A stretch of DNA of 64,000 nucleotides from Bradyrhizobium guangdongense. Lineage in GTDB: Bacteria; Pseudomonadota; Alphaproteobacteria; Rhizobiales; Xanthobacteraceae. The stretch lies in contig NZ_CP030051.1 in NCBI RefSeq assembly GCF_004114975.1, forward strand, positions 7,281,501-7,345,500. Reading direction: 5' to 3'. Positions within the stretch are counted from its first letter, which is position 1. Each line of letters opens with the position of its first letter. Under the pieces are notes generated by a model that made no database searches, was not told the DNA's origin, and saw only the letters and a list, made by a program, of their open reading frames with translations. A program made the translations under genes and the position numbers. Shown here piece by piece: positions 8,932-18,827 of the stretch.

Positions 8932-9111
8932 ATGGCGAAAATCGAAAACAAGACCGGAAACAGGACCGCCAAGCCGGGCGAACCACCGAAGACTGTGAAC
9001 CACAAGGCCGGCAAGCCCCAGCCGCCACGCGACCCCGACGACGATTACGAAGACGGCGACATCGCGACGCCGAAGCTTGATCGTTACGGGACAGACGACG
9101 AGCCGCTGTGA
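8932..9111 (+). CDS. 59-residue charged hypothetical protein
   Basis: ATG 8932 is 3 bases after the stop of the persulfide dioxygenase gene, and the frame runs to TGA at 9109. The product begins MAKIENKTGN, is rich in Lys, Pro and Asp (a DPDDDYEDGD cluster near residues 34-43) and has no hydrophobic segment, so it is probably a disordered cytoplasmic protein. Tight coupling and high third-position GC in this frame support it as a real gene. I do not recognise a family. Confidence 0.55.
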   Translation: MAKIENKTGNRTAKPGEPPKTVNHKAGKPQPPRDPDDDYEDGDIATPKLDRYGTDDEPL

Positions 9112-9157
9112 GGGGAAGTCGTAGTAGAAGGTGATCTTACACGACGAACGGTACGTT

Positions 9158-9299
9158 CCCTCCCCCCTTGTGGGGGAGGGCTAGGGAGAGGGGTGCCACA
9201 CGGGGACTCCATCGATCGCGCGAAAGATCTTCTTCGCGACAACGAATACCTTTTCCTGGGCTACCCCTCTCCCCCACCCTCCCCCACAAGGGGGGAGGG
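9158..9299. repeat. dispersed palindromic repeat (family A), near-perfect 37-base inverted repeat
   Basis: Arms at 9158-9194 and 9263-9299 are complementary with very few mismatches, enclosing 68 bases. It fills the middle of the 322-base gap between the small charged protein and the MFS transporter. The remaining 9300-9433 holds no recognisable gene and presumably the transporter promoter. Confidence 0.8.
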
Positions 9300-9433
9300 A
9301 GCGCAGTGTGCTCTACTGGATGGTCGCGATCGCAACGAGCGACCTCTGCTACCTGCCATGCGCCTGCGTTCATGGACAAACAACCGCCGTCCTCGATAAT
9401 TTGCGCGCTTCCAGGACGTGAAACGGAACTGCA

Positions 9434-10642
9434 ATGGTCGACGTTCTCGCCGCACCGCAACAAGGCAAGGCGGACAGCGCGCTACGCACGCTGATCGGGA
9501 TTTCGATCGCCCATTGGGTCAGCCATTTCCATCTGCTGGTCCTGCCGATGCTGTTCCCGTTCCTCAAGAACCAGCTCGGCGTCGGCTATGTCGAGCTCGG
9601 CTTTGCGCTGACCGTGTCGGCTGTCGTCTCCGGGCTGACGCAGGCGCCGACCGGTTATCTCGTCGACCATTTTGGCGCGCGCAGGATCCTGCTCGGCGGC
9701 TTGATACTCGGCGGGCTCGCGCTGATCATGCTCGGCCTGCACCTCAGCTACGCTTCGCTGATCGCCTGCGCCGTGCTGCTCGGGCTCGCCAATAGCGTCT
9801 ATCATCCTGCCGACTACGCGATCCTGGCCGAGCACATGGACGAGGCCCGCATGGGCCGCGCCTTCTCGATCCACACCTTCGCCGGCTTTCTCGGCGGCGC
9901 CGTGGCACCGGCGATTGTCGCCGCGCTCGTGACCGTCTCCGGCGGCGGCGGCGCGCTGACCGCCTCGGGCGCAATCGGCGTGTCGGTGGCGCTGCTGCTA
10001 GTGGTCATGAGCATTCCCGATGCCGGTGCGCACAAGACGAAGCCCGGCGCCGAGAACGCACCGAAGCAGGCCGTGATCACGCCGGCCCTGATCGCGCTCA
10101 CCGTGCTGTTCATGCTGCTCAGCCTATCGGTCGCGGGTATCAACAATTTCGGCGTGGTCGCGCTGATGGGTGGCTACGGCGCCTCCTATTCCTCTGCCAA
10201 CGTCATGCTGACCGCCTTCCTTGGCTCCAGCGCCGCGGGCGTACTCGCGGGCGGCTTCCTCGCCGATCACACCGAGCGCCACGGCTATGTCGCCGCCGCC
10301 TGCTTTGCCGCCAATGCCGCCATCGTGCTGCTGATCGCGCTGATCACGTTGCCTGTCTGGGTGCTCACCGCCACGATGGCGATTGCCGGCTTCCTCTCCG
10401 GCGTGATCGCGCCGTCGCGGGACATGCTGGTGCGCAACGCCGCGCCTCCCGGTGCCGCAGGCCGCGCCTTCGGCATCGTTTCCACCGGCTTCAATCTCGG
10501 CGGCATCATCTCACCGCTGCTGTTCGGCTGGATCATGGACCAGAGCGCGCCGCACTGGGTGTTCGGGGCGTCAGTGATCTTCATGGTGGCGACCGTGGTG
10601 CTGTCGCCGTTCACTGAGCGGAAGGCGCAAGCGAAGGCTTAA
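9434..10642 (+). CDS. MFS transporter
   Basis: A 402-residue protein with about 12 predicted membrane segments and a typical major facilitator loop 2-3 motif (DHFGARRILLGG, near residues 77-88). The segment YHPADYAILAEHM after membrane helix 4 resembles the Fsr (fosmidomycin-resistance)-like branch, but the substrate cannot be told. The hydrophilic linker between the two halves is near residues 190-210 (HKTKPGAEN). It stands upstream of the D-aminoacylase-like gene, with a dispersed repeat in the gap, so co-regulation is possible but unproven. Confidence 0.85.
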   Translation: MVDVLAAPQQGKADSALRTLIGISIAHWVSHFHLLVLPMLFPFLKNQLGVGYVELGFALTVSAVVSGLTQAPTGYLVDHFGARRILLGGLILGGLALIMLGLHLSYASLIACAVLLGLANSVYHPADYAILAEHMDEARMGRAFSIHTFAGFLGGAVAPAIVAALVTVSGGGGALTASGAIGVSVALLLVVMSIPDAGAHKTKPGAENAPKQAVITPALIALTVLFMLLSLSVAGINNFGVVALMGGYGASYSSANVMLTAFLGSSAAGVLAGGFLADHTERHGYVAAACFAANAAIVLLIALITLPVWVLTATMAIAGFLSGVIAPSRDMLVRNAAPPGAAGRAFGIVSTGFNLGGIISPLLFGWIMDQSAPHWVFGASVIFMVATVVLSPFTERKAQAKA

Positions 10643-10729
10643 GCATCCGAGTCTTCGCCAAATTGTTCCCCGTGGTTATGGGTCCCGGGATCGGCGCTCC
10701 GCTTCGCTGCGCTTGTCCGGACGACGAAA
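10643..10729. repeat. dispersed repeat, half element of family B
   Basis: The segment contains CGAGTCTTCGCCAAA followed by GTGGTTATGGGTCCCGGGATC and CGCTTCGCTGCGCTTGTCCGG. The same modules recur in the same order at 27660-27734 and in reverse orientation at 18653-18732. It lies between the MFS gene and the amidohydrolase gene. Confidence 0.7.
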
Positions 10730-10773
10730 CGATAGAGCGACAACACAATAAACAACAAAACGGGAAGAAACAC

Positions 10774-12489
10774 ATGAGCACCCCTGATCTCGTGATCCGC
10801 GGCGGCACCGTCGCGGACGGCAATGGCGGCGAGTTGTTCGAGGCTGATGTCGCCATGACAGGCGGCAGGATCAGCGAGGTGGGTAAAGTCTCGGCCAAGG
10901 GCCGCGAAGAGATCGATGCGCGCGGCAAGCTGGTGACGCCGGGCTTCGTCGACGTCCACACTCATTACGACGGGCAGGTGACCTGGAGCCAGGACATCAC
11001 GCCGTCGTCGCAAAACGGCGTCACCACCGCGATCATGGGCAATTGCGGCGTCGGCTTTGCGCCCTGCAAGCCTGAAGACCACGTCAGGCTGATCCAGCTG
11101 ATGGAAGGCGTCGAGGACATTCCGGAGCCGGTGCTGAGCGCCGGCATTCCCTGGGCCTGGGAGAGCTTTCCCGATTACATGGACTGGCTGTCGAAGCGCG
11201 ATTTCGACATCGATATCGGTGCGCAGTTGCCGCATGCCGCGCTGCGCGTCTATGTGATGGGCGAGCGCGGCGCGCGCCGCGATCCCTCGACCGCCGAGGA
11301 CAACGCAGCAATGGCGAAGCTCGCGGGCGAAGCGGTGCGATCGGGCGCGCTCGGCTTCTCCACCTCGCGCACGCTCAACCATCGCACCTCGACCGGCGAT
11401 TTCACCCCGACCTTGAAGGCGGGCGAGGACGAGCTCACCGCGATCGCGGGCGCGATGCACAGCCAAGGCCGCAGCGTGCTGCAATTCGTGCTGGACCTCT
11501 CCACCATCCACGAAGACCTGCCGATGATGCTGCGGGTGGCCGATAGCACAAAGTGCCCGATCTCGTTCTCGATCACGCAGAACGACAGATCACCCAACCG
11601 CTGGCGCCAGACGCTGGACGAGATCAATGCGGCCGCCAGGCGCGGCCTCTCCATCACCGCGCAGATCGCGGCGCGTCCGGTCGGGCTGCTGCTCGGGCTC
11701 GAACTGTCGCGCAATCCGTTCCAGACCCATCCGAGCTACAAGGCCATCGCGCATCTGCCGCTTGGGGAGAGGCTGGCGCGGCTGCGGCAACCTGAGATGC
11801 GCAAAGCGATCCTGAGCGAGACGGCGACCGCGACCGACGACCCGCTGTTCTTCCGTCCGAACTACGACAAGATGTTCCTGCTCGGCGATCCCCCCGACTA
11901 TGAGCAGCCGCCGGAGAACGCGCTGGGCCCGCAGGCGCGCCGGCAGGGACGCCAGCCGGAGGAGCTCGCCTACGACGCGATGCTGTCGGACGAGGGCCGC
12001 GGCATGCTCTACGTGCCGTTCCTCAACTATTCCGACGGCAATCTCGATGCGACGCGCGAGATGCTGATCGATCCGCGATCGGTGCCCGGCCTCTCCGACG
12101 GCGGCGCCCATTGCGGCATCATCTGCGACGCAAGCTTCCCCACCTATCTGCTGACGCACTGGACGCGCGACCGCACGCGCGGCGAGAAGCTGACGATCCC
12201 GTTCGTGGTCGCCGCGCAGTCACGCAAGACCGCGTTGTCGGTGGGGCTGACCGACCGCGGCTTGATCGCGCCGGGCTACAAGGCCGACGTCAACGTGATC
12301 GACTACGACCGGCTGCATCTGCATCCGCCGAAGGTGCATTACGACCTGCCGGTCGGCGGCCGCAGGCTGTTGCAGGATGTCGACGGCTATGAGGCGACGA
12401 TCGTGTCCGGCGTGGTGACGCGGCGGCACGGCGAGGCAACCGGACGCCGGCCGGGGAAGCTGGTTCGTGGCACGCAGGGGATGCAGTAG
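10774..12489 (+). CDS. N-acyl-D-amino-acid deacylase family amidohydrolase
   Basis: A 571-residue cytoplasmic protein of the amidohydrolase superfamily. It opens with the composite-domain strand [16 protein letters not shown], has the metal-binding DVHTHYDGQ (H62, H64) and NCGVGFAPC near 90-98, and ends with [11 protein letters not shown] and SGVVTRRHG, the C-terminal part of the beta-sandwich typical of D-aminoacylases and dihydroorotase-like enzymes. It likely hydrolyses an N-acyl amino acid or related amide; substrate unknown. ATG 10774 follows GGGAAG; an upstream in-frame extension would run through the repeat. The neighbouring transporters on both sides may serve its substrate. Confidence 0.88.
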   Translation: MSTPDLVIRGGTVADGNGGELFEADVAMTGGRISEVGKVSAKGREEIDARGKLVTPGFVDVHTHYDGQVTWSQDITPSSQNGVTTAIMGNCGVGFAPCKPEDHVRLIQLMEGVEDIPEPVLSAGIPWAWESFPDYMDWLSKRDFDIDIGAQLPHAALRVYVMGERGARRDPSTAEDNAAMAKLAGEAVRSGALGFSTSRTLNHRTSTGDFTPTLKAGEDELTAIAGAMHSQGRSVLQFVLDLSTIHEDLPMMLRVADSTKCPISFSITQNDRSPNRWRQTLDEINAAARRGLSITAQIAARPVGLLLGLELSRNPFQTHPSYKAIAHLPLGERLARLRQPEMRKAILSETATATDDPLFFRPNYDKMFLLGDPPDYEQPPENALGPQARRQGRQPEELAYDAMLSDEGRGMLYVPFLNYSDGNLDATREMLIDPRSVPGLSDGGAHCGIICDASFPTYLLTHWTRDRTRGEKLTIPFVVAAQSRKTALSVGLTDRGLIAPGYKADVNVIDYDRLHLHPPKVHYDLPVGGRRLLQDVDGYEATIVSGVVTRRHGEATGRRPGKLVRGTQGMQ

Positions 12490-12537
12490 CGCGGCTGCCG
12501 CTTACCTCCCCCTGGAGGGTAAGAAAGCGCGCCGCCG

Positions 12538-13881
12538 TTACGTCGGCGACACCGCACGCTTCAGCGAAGCGGTCGGAGCCGCGCCGCGCGTCAGCCTCGC
12601 CTTTTCGGTGTTCGGCCACAACAGCAGCAGGCCGATGACGCCGGAGCCGATCATCACCACTGCGTTGATGGTGAAGCCGGTCATGTAGCCGTCGAGCATG
12701 CTGCCGGCGCGCTGGATCACGGTGCCCATCACCATCGGCGCGATGATGCCCGAGAGCGTGTAGAGCGCGCCGTAGATCGCGATGACGGCGCCGCGCTGCG
12801 AGGCCGGCGTGAATTCGCCGAGCATCGGCGGGCAGACCACATAGATCGCTCCGCACAGGCCGGAGCCGACCACGAGCAGGGCAATCTGCAGGCCCGCACC
12901 CGCAACATGCGGCATCATCGCCAGGATCAGGCCGCCGATGATCAGCGGCACCGAGCCGAGCACGCCGCGCGAGATGCGGGTGGTGTAGCCGCGCGCCATC
13001 ATCACCTGCGAGATCCAGCCCGTCAGGATGACGATGGTGGCGCCGAACACCCAGGGCAGGATCGAGATGAAGCCGGCCTGGCTCTGCGAGAAGCCGAGCC
13101 CCTTGACGATGAAGGGCGTGAACCAGGTGAGCCCCAGCGACAGCGCCCAATAGGCGCCGAAGGTCGCAATCACGCAGCCGAGGAAGGTGCGCGAGGTGAG
13201 AAGCTGGAGGTAGGGAATTTTCGGCTCATTGACCGCGAGCGCCTGCGTGTCCTCGAGCGGGCCTTCCACACCGAGCGCGAGCCAGGCGCAGACCCAGATC
13301 AGGCCGACGACACCGAGCGCGCCGAAGGCATAGTGCCAGGAATGATTGACGATGACCCAGTTCAGTGCCGGAACGGCCAGGATCACGCCGAACGCCGAGC
13401 CCTGCGACAGGATCGCGGTCGGCAGCGTGCGCTTCTCGTCCGGGAACCATTTGTAGATCGCATGCGCCGCGACCGAGAAAGCCGGGCCTTCGCCCGCACC
13501 GAGCACGATGCGGCAGATCAAGAGCGTGGTGAAGGAGACGGTGCCGACCATCGGAAACTGCGCCAGCGCCCAGATCACCGCCAAGGTCAGCAGCACATAG
13601 CGCGTGGCGACCTTGTTGACGATGAAACCGACCACGATGGCCGAGATCGAGAACAGGAAGAAGAACGAGGAGCCGAGCAGGCCGAACTGCTCCGGCTGGA
13701 GCTTCAGGTCGGTCATGATCGGCACGCCGGCGAGGCCGACGACAATCTTGTCCGCGAAGTTCACGACCATGAAGAGGAAGAGGAGAAAAGTGACGGTCCA
13801 GGCGCCCTTCGGCGTCGCCGTCGTCCCCTGGGACGTCCCTGCCGTCCTGCCCGCCATATTGGGCGTTCCCTGAGCGCTCAT
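12538..13881 (-). CDS. MFS transporter, anion:cation symporter-like
   Basis: A 447-residue protein with about 12 membrane segments, including VVNFADKIVVGLAGVPIM early on and the GAGEGPAFSVAAHAIYKWFP segment after helix 4 that is characteristic of the ACS (anion:cation symporter) branch, which moves organic acids such as tartrate, glucarate or aromatic acids. ATG 13881 is preferred over an upstream in-frame codon at 13956 because GGGGAGA lies just upstream on the coding strand. It converges with the amidohydrolase gene. Confidence 0.87.
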   Translation of the reverse strand: MSAQGTPNMAGRTAGTSQGTTATPKGAWTVTFLLFLFMVVNFADKIVVGLAGVPIMTDLKLQPEQFGLLGSSFFFLFSISAIVVGFIVNKVATRYVLLTLAVIWALAQFPMVGTVSFTTLLICRIVLGAGEGPAFSVAAHAIYKWFPDEKRTLPTAILSQGSAFGVILAVPALNWVIVNHSWHYAFGALGVVGLIWVCAWLALGVEGPLEDTQALAVNEPKIPYLQLLTSRTFLGCVIATFGAYWALSLGLTWFTPFIVKGLGFSQSQAGFISILPWVFGATIVILTGWISQVMMARGYTTRISRGVLGSVPLIIGGLILAMMPHVAGAGLQIALLVVGSGLCGAIYVVCPPMLGEFTPASQRGAVIAIYGALYTLSGIIAPMVMGTVIQRAGSMLDGYMTGFTINAVVMIGSGVIGLLLLWPNTEKARLTRGAAPTASLKRAVSPT

Positions 13882-14025
13882 CGTTCTCCCCGCATGTTCT
13901 TTTGTCGGCACTTTTGATTTGGCCGTCCCGCGAGCTAACAACGGCTTGAACGGCAACGCAACCCCGGCATTTCCACGCCAGGTGTGCTACGCAACATCGA
14001 GTAAATTCCGTCCGGCGCACTGATC

Positions 14026-14675
<650 letters not shown>

Positions 14676-14679
<4 letters not shown>

Positions 14680-17138
14680 GGCGCGCGCTGTGGGTGCTGG
14701 CGGTGCTGCTCAGCCATTGGCGGCGACACCGAATGCAGTTCGCGACGCTGCTGATCGGGCTGATCGCGGCCACCGCGCTGTGGAGCGGCGTGCAGGCGAT
14801 CAACCAGCAGGCCCGCACAGCCTACGACCGCGCGGCGGCGACGTTCGGCGGCGTGCGCACGGCGACGCTGGTCGCGCCTGAGGCGGCGACGTTTCCGCAG
14901 GATTTATTCGTCAAGCTTCGCCGCGGGGGCTGGCCGGTTTCACCTGCCCTGGAAGGGCGGGTGCAGATCAACGGGCGATCGATGCGGCTGCTCGGCATCG
15001 AGCCGGTGACGCTGCCGGCCGATGTTGGCAATGCGCCGCGCCTCGGCGCCGCGGATCTCAGCAGCTTCGTCGCGGCGCCCGGGCAGACGCTGGTGGCGCG
15101 GGAGACGCTCCGAGACTTACAGGAGAGTGAAGGCGCAACGCCGTCGATCAGCAGCGGCGCGAAGCTGCCGCCGCTGCATGTGCTGCCGCAGCTCGTGCCC
15201 GACGTGCTGGTGGTCGATATCGGCGTCGCGCAACGGCTGCTCAACAAGCCAGATCAAGTCTCCCGCCTGCTGATCGGCAAGGCGAAGAGCAAGCCCGCGC
15301 CGCTGCAGAGCATCGTCGGCGAGCAGTTGCAGTTGATAGCGCCGACCGCCGAGACCGAGCTGGAACGGCTGACCGACAGTTTCCATCTCAACCTCACCGC
15401 GTTTGGCCTGCTGTCGTTCTTCGTCGGCCTCTTCATCGTCAACTCCGCCGTCGGCCTTGCCTTCGAGCAGCGGCTGCCGATGCTGCGGACCTTGCGCGCC
15501 TGTGGCGCTTCGGCGCGGCTGGTCAACAGCGTACTGGTCGTCGAACTGGTGGCACTGGCGCTGGTCGCGGGTCTGATCGGGCTCGTCTGCGGCTATGTCA
15601 TCGCGGCGGCGCTGCTGCCTGATGTTGCGGCATCGTTGCGCGGGCTTTATGGCGCGCAGATTCCGGGGCAGCTCACGTTAAGGCCCGAATGGTGGCTCGC
15701 CGGCATCGGCATCAGCGTCGCGGGCGCACTGGTGGCGGCGGCGACCAGCCTGATCAAGGCGATCCGCATGCCCGTGCTGGCGACCGCGCAGCCGCGCGCG
15801 TGGCAGCAGCGGCAGCGCCGCTGGCTGGTCCTGCAAAGCTGTGCCGCCTGCGCCGTGTTCGGCGTCGCGTTGCTCCTGCTCCAGTACGGGCAATCGCTGA
15901 TCGCGGGGTTTGGCGTGCTGGCCGCGCTGATGCTCGGCGCGGCGCTGATCCTGCCGGCGTTCCTGGAGGTTCTTTTGCTCGCGGGCCAGCATCTGGCGCG
16001 CGGACCGCTGGCGCTGTGGTTCTGGGCGGACAGCCGGCAGCAGCTCTCCGGCCTGTCGCTGGCGCTGATGGCGCTGCTGCTCGCGCTCGCGGTCAATGTC
16101 GGGGTTTCCACCATGGTGGAGACCTTCAGCCGCACTTTCGTCGGCTGGCTCGACGGGCGGCTCGCGGCCGACGTCTACATCAGCGCTGCCGACAATGCGC
16201 AAGGCGCGGCGATCCGCAACTGGCTGAAGGACCGGCCCGAGGTGCAGGCGATCCTGTCGGGCGGGCGCGCTGAGACCCAGGTTCAGGGACAGCCGGTGGA
16301 ACTGCTCGGCCTGCCCGATCACCGGCTCTATCGCGAGCGCTGGCCGCTGCTGGAAACAGCGCCGCGCGCCTGGACGCAGCTCGTGCCGGGCAATGCCGCC
16401 TTCATCAGCGAGCAACTCAGCCGCCGCCTCCACGTTCGCATCGGCGATGTCATCGAGGTGCCGGCGCCGGGAGGGACCTGGGAGCTCGACATCGTCGGCA
16501 TCTATGCCGATTACGGCAATCCCAAGGGGCAGCTCGCAGTGAATATTGCGGCGCTGATCCGGCAGTTTCCGCAGACGCCGCAGACCCGGATCGGGTTGAT
16601 CGTCCCGCGCGACAAGATTCCCGGCTTGATCGCGGCGTTGCAGAAGCAGTTCGCGCTCGACGACCGCGCGGTGGCGGACCAGGCGACGGTGAAGGCCGAA
16701 TCGATCCGGATCTTCAACCGCACCTTTGCAGTGACCTCGGCGCTGAATGCCTTCACGCTCGGCGTCGCCGGCATCGCGCTCTTGACCAGCCTTCTGACGC
16801 TGGCGAATTCGCGGCTGCCACAGCTCGCGCCGCTCTGGGCGATCGGCATCACCCGGCCGCGCCTTGCCGCGATCGAGCTGACCAAGACGCTGTCGGTCGC
16901 GCTGTTCACCTCGCTGCTGGCCGTGCCGCTCGGGCTCTTAGTGGCGTGGTGCCTGATCGCGATCGTGAACGTGAAGGCGTTCGGCTGGCGGCTGCCGTTC
17001 CATGTGTTTCCGCTGCAACTCGTCGAGCTGGTCGCGGTCGCGCTTGTAGCCTCGCTGCTGGCCGCGCTGCTGCCGGTGCTGCGGCTGGCGCGGATGCAGC
17101 CGGCGAATCTCGTCAAGGTGTTTGCCAATGAGCGCTGA
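14676..17138 (+). CDS. large FtsX-family ABC permease, YbbP-like
   Basis: An 820-residue membrane protein. It has an N-terminal membrane segment (about 17-37) followed by a periplasmic region; an FtsX-type block with three segments around 235-355; a further segment pair near 385-440; one near 455-480; a second periplasmic region; and a C-terminal FtsX block (about 685-810). This doubled FtsX layout and length match the YbbP class. Such permeases do not transport classical small solutes but often work on lipids or lipoproteins or as mechanotransmitters. It overlaps the ATPase by 4 bases and the next gene by 11. Confidence 0.88.
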
Positions 17139-18210
17139 CAGACTCTCGCGCCGTACGTTTGCCGGCGGCATCGCCGCGCTGGCGCTCGCGCGCCGCGCCG
17201 GTGCGCAGGGCTATGCGGGGCTCGGTGAAACGGCCGATGGCTTTGCGAAGGTCACGCCTGGAAGGGCATTCACCTTTCCTGCCGATCACGGCCCACACCC
17301 GGAATTTCGCATCGAGTGGTGGTATCTGACGGCAAATCTCGTCGATGCCAGCGGCGCGGCGTGCGGACTGCAATGGACGCTGTTCCGCCAGGCCGCGAAG
17401 CCGGGGCCGCAAGGCGAAGGCTGGGCCAATCAGCAGATCTGGATGGCGCATGCGGCGGTGACGCGCGCCGACACCCACCGTTTCAACGAGCGGTTTTCGC
17501 GGGGCGGCATCGGCCAGGCCGGTGTCGAGGCGAGGCCGTTCGCGGCGTGGATCGACGATTGGGAGATGAAAGGTTCTGAGCGCACCGACGATCGCTCCTT
17601 GTCGCCGGTGACGCTGCAGGCCTCGAGCACCGATTTCAGCTACGCGCTGACGCTGGAAGCCGATCGCCCGGTCGTGTTGCAGGGCGATCACGGCTACAGC
17701 CGCAAATCCGAGCGCGGGCAGGCATCCTACTATTACAGTCAGCCGTTCTACCGCGCGCGCGGCACTCTCACGATCGACGACATCCAGGTCGATGTCACGG
17801 GCCAGGCCTGGATGGACCGGGAATGGAGCAGCCAACCGCTCGATACCGACCAGACCGGCTGGGACTGGCTGTCGCTGCATCTTTCCTCCGGCGACAAGCT
17901 GATGCTGTACCGGCTGCGTCAGAAAGACGGCAAAGGCTATCCGTTCGGCAACTGGATCAGCGCCAGCGGCGAGACGCAGATGATCGCGGGAAGCGACATC
18001 CAGATGGCGCCAAAGGCCACGGCGGAGGTGGCAGGACGCAAGCTGCCGGTGGAATGGCAAATCGCGATCCCCTCACGCTCATTCTCGATTGCCTGCAAGC
18101 CGCTCAATCCTGCGGCATGGATGGGGACCGGCTTCTCCTATTGGGAAGGACCGATCAGCTTCGCCGGTACGCATGACGGCGTTGGCTATCTCGAGCTGAC
18201 CGGCTATTGA
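17128..18210 (+). CDS. AttH/CrtC-type lipocalin-like secreted protein
   Basis: A 360-residue precursor with a Tat-type signal (LSRRTFAGG followed by a short hydrophobic stretch, cleavage near GAQG). The mature part has the hallmarks of the AttH/CrtC (hydroxyneurosporene synthase) lipocalin family: HPEFRIEWWYLTANL, GLQWTLFRQ, a QIWMAHAAV segment and VDVTGQAWMDREW. Despite the carotenoid-hydratase name of one member, those encoded with YbbA/YbbP-like transporters are periplasmic proteins of unclear function. ATG 17128 lies inside the end of the permease gene, so translation is coupled. No carotenoid genes are nearby. Confidence 0.87.
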   Translation: MSADRLSRRTFAGGIAALALARRAGAQGYAGLGETADGFAKVTPGRAFTFPADHGPHPEFRIEWWYLTANLVDASGAACGLQWTLFRQAAKPGPQGEGWANQQIWMAHAAVTRADTHRFNERFSRGGIGQAGVEARPFAAWIDDWEMKGSERTDDRSLSPVTLQASSTDFSYALTLEADRPVVLQGDHGYSRKSERGQASYYYSQPFYRARGTLTIDDIQVDVTGQAWMDREWSSQPLDTDQTGWDWLSLHLSSGDKLMLYRLRQKDGKGYPFGNWISASGETQMIAGSDIQMAPKATAEVAGRKLPVEWQIAIPSRSFSIACKPLNPAAWMGTGFSYWEGPISFAGTHDGVGYLELTGY

Positions 18211-18237
18211 AGCGCGGTCTGTTTGAAGGGACCAGCG

Positions 18238-18624
18238 ATGTATCACCTCACCGCCCTCGTCACGCTGCTGGCGATCGCATTCTATTTCTTCACCTGCATC
18301 TACGTGTCGCGCTCGCGCAGCAAGACCGGCGTCAAGGCGCCGGCGATGTCCGGCCATCCGGACTTCGAGCGCGCCTTCCGCATCCAGATGAACACGCTGG
18401 AATGGATGCCGATCTTCCTGCCGGCGCTCTGGCTGTTCGCGATCTATGTCAGCAATGCCGGCGCCGCGGCGATCGGCGCCGTCTGGATCGTCGGCCGCAT
18501 CGTCTATTTCATCGGCTATTCGCAGGCGGCCGCCAAGCGCGGCCCGGGCTTTGCGATCCAGGCCACCGCCGCGATCGCCCTGTGGGCGGGGGCGCTGGGC
18601 GCGGTGGTGTTGAGGTTGGTGTAG
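18238..18624 (+). CDS. MAPEG family membrane protein
   Basis: A 128-residue protein with four predicted membrane segments, and RSRSKTGVKAP and HPDFERAFRIQMNTLEW after the first, the typical MAPEG region that binds glutathione in eukaryotic members. Bacterial members are mostly uncharacterised. ATG 18238 follows GAAGGG; an in-frame codon at 18223 has no such site. It begins 27 bases after the AttH-like gene and is probably the last gene of that operon. Confidence 0.85.
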   Translation: MYHLTALVTLLAIAFYFFTCIYVSRSRSKTGVKAPAMSGHPDFERAFRIQMNTLEWMPIFLPALWLFAIYVSNAGAAAIGAVWIVGRIVYFIGYSQAAAKRGPGFAIQATAAIALWAGALGAVVLRLV

Positions 18625-18652
18625 TGAGCCCGGCTGCGTCCATACTCTCGGT

Positions 18653-18792
18653 GTCATCCCGGACAAGCGAACGCAGTGAGCGCTGATCCGGGATCCATAA
18701 CCGCAGGATCGCGTTTGGCGAAGACTCGGAGTTAGCAGTTCGCGCGACAACATAACCCTGTGGCTATGGGTCCCCGCCTTCGCGGGGACGAC
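18653..18792. repeat. dispersed palindromic repeat (family B, GTCATCCCGG type)
   Basis: The element contains GTCATCCCGG, GGATCCATAACC, TTTGGCGAAGACTCGGAG and then a mirrored part with TGTGGCTATGGGTCC and a GTCCCC...GGGGAC stem at 18769-18788. It is the reverse of the modules at 10643-10729 and 27660-27734. It lies between the convergent MAPEG and binding-protein genes. Confidence 0.75.
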
Positions 18793-18827
18793 AGAGGAGT
18801 TTGTAGCGCGAGCGCTGCCTCTTCCCG

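Noticed and set aside
7620..9299. Possible CRISPR array from repeated C/G-rich units
   Set aside because: The units are single inverted repeats in separate gaps, without regular spacing or unique spacers.
17128..18210. Carotenoid 1,2-hydratase (CrtC) as a pathway call
   Set aside because: The fold matches, but the Tat signal and coupling to a YbbA/YbbP-type transporter, with no carotenoid genes nearby, favour an AttH-like role.
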